The notes beneath the pieces are model-generated. The model saw only the letters and a program-made list of their open reading frames with translations. It was not told the DNA's origin and ran no database searches. Made by a program: the position numbers and the translations under genes. This document shows positions 10,531-11,031 of a stretch of DNA of 11,031 nt, piece after piece. The DNA comes from Limosilactobacillus antri DSM 16041 (GTDB lineage Bacteria > Bacillota > Bacilli > Lactobacillales > Lactobacillaceae): NCBI RefSeq assembly GCF_000160835.1, contig NZ_GG700740.1:1-11031 (forward strand), in the 5' to 3' direction. Each line of letters begins with the position of its first letter. Within the stretch, counting starts at the first letter, position 1.

Positions 10531-10995
10531 ATGAGTAAAAGTAAAAGTAAAACATATACAACTTCAGAATTAGCAAAGTATTTTGATATATCAGTAGTTT
10601 CAGCCTCACGGTTCATAGTAAAACACAAGTTTAAACCAATTAAAACAGGTCAACATAACGCTAAATACTATAATGACGCCGTTTTTAAGCAAATGGAAGA
10701 GTATTATCAGAATAATCCTAAAACACAAGAAAAACAGACTTATCCAGCAACAAAAGACGCAATCATCGACCAATTAAAAGCTCGTATTGAAGAACAATCC
10801 GCAACGATCGATTTACTTAAACAGCAATTAACTGTAAAAGATGAGCAGATTGCAACAGCAAATCGGATTGCTGACCAAGCACAACAATTAGATTTAACTA
10901 CTCATAAGCAAACCCAATCTGACTTACCGCAAAAGGTAACAACTAAGTCATCAAATGAAGAAAAACATGGTTGGCTTTGGAGAATAACACATTAA
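10531..10995 (+). CDS. DUF536-like plasmid replication-associated protein
   Basis: A 154-residue protein with the layout of DUF536-type proteins commonly found beside the replication initiator on theta plasmids of lactic acid bacteria. Residues about 9-55 (TYTTSELAKYFDISVVSASRFI, then KYYNDAVFKQMEEYY) form a winged or MerR-like helix-turn-helix; 75-120 form a coiled coil (IIDQLKARIEEQSATIDLLKQQL); a polar linker leads to the aromatic end HGWLWRITH, similar to the Trp-rich C-termini in this family. It probably binds plasmid DNA as an oligomer, with a role in copy control or segregation. Ribosome binding site AAAGGAGG (10516-10523). The usual partner, a RepA-type initiator with iterons, is not found upstream and might lie beyond either window edge. 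The last 36 bases of the window hold nothing recognisable. Confidence 0.75.
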   Translation: MSKSKSKTYTTSELAKYFDISVVSASRFIVKHKFKPIKTGQHNAKYYNDAVFKQMEEYYQNNPKTQEKQTYPATKDAIIDQLKARIEEQSATIDLLKQQLTVKDEQIATANRIADQAQQLDLTTHKQTQSDLPQKVTTKSSNEEKHGWLWRITH

Positions 10996-11031
10996 TACTG
11001 CTGGTTTTGTAATAATAGTAAAAATCTAATT

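Overview
The window looks like part of a low-GC Gram-positive plasmid, most likely from a lactic acid bacterium of the Lactobacillaceae. The evidence is a MobV-type relaxase with a candidate oriT beside it, a DinJ/YafQ addiction module, an Fst/par-like type I toxin locus, a catalytic-domain-only tyrosine recombinase, a DUF536-like replication-associated protein, and metal-resistance cassettes. Species assignment is inference. No replication initiator gene, iterons, transposase, tRNA, rRNA or CRISPR array is visible.

Layout. Positions 1-1890 hold a compact arsenic operon, arsR-acr3-arsC, with two related ArsR-type dyads (43-58 and 421-436). Positions 2002-3052 hold the oppositely oriented cadmium pair cadD-cadX, read from a region containing a 56-bp near-perfect palindrome. 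Right behind it (3125-3272) lies a frameshifted 3' remnant of a second, diverged arsC. This marks the resistance region as a mosaic. Positions 3290-4600 carry a short leader with an intrinsic terminator, then a DUF3290-DUF421 (YetF-like) membrane protein pair.

Positions 4730-5510 hold two compact loci with the hallmarks of type I toxin-antitoxin systems. The first has a 33-residue hydrophobic/cationic peptide on the minus strand. It is divergent from a small RNA whose predicted 5' end is a perfect 17-nt complement of the peptide's own coding sequence, and the two promoters overlap so that each -10 box coincides with the other's -35 box. The second is organised like the par locus: convergent toxin mRNA and antitoxin RNA, a shared bidirectional terminator and a 13-nt direct repeat. 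I do not recognise the first peptide, and this locus is the best candidate here for an undescribed system. A tyrosine recombinase with a dyad just behind it (5539-6193) and a DinJ-YafQ type II module (6275-6873) follow, so three possible addiction systems sit within about 2.2 kb.

Positions 6900-9701 are the mobilisation region: an unrecognised helical protein, a stack of five hairpins ending in a 44-bp perfect palindrome, a putative oriT whose minus strand resembles the pMV158-type nick region, and a 702-aa MobV-like relaxase with a long coiled-coil tail. Positions 9702-10530 have no convincing intact gene but much secondary structure: a possible decayed small membrane protein gene, a structured block, a minus-strand terminator and a promoter-to-terminator unit that may encode a ~90-nt RNA. 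The window closes with the DUF536-like gene, whose ribosome binding site lies in a small hairpin.

Together the genes describe a mobilisable resistance plasmid segment: arsenate is reduced (ArsC) and arsenite exported (Acr3), cadmium is handled by CadD under CadX control, addiction loci favour retention, and relaxase plus oriT allow transfer in the presence of a helper conjugation system.
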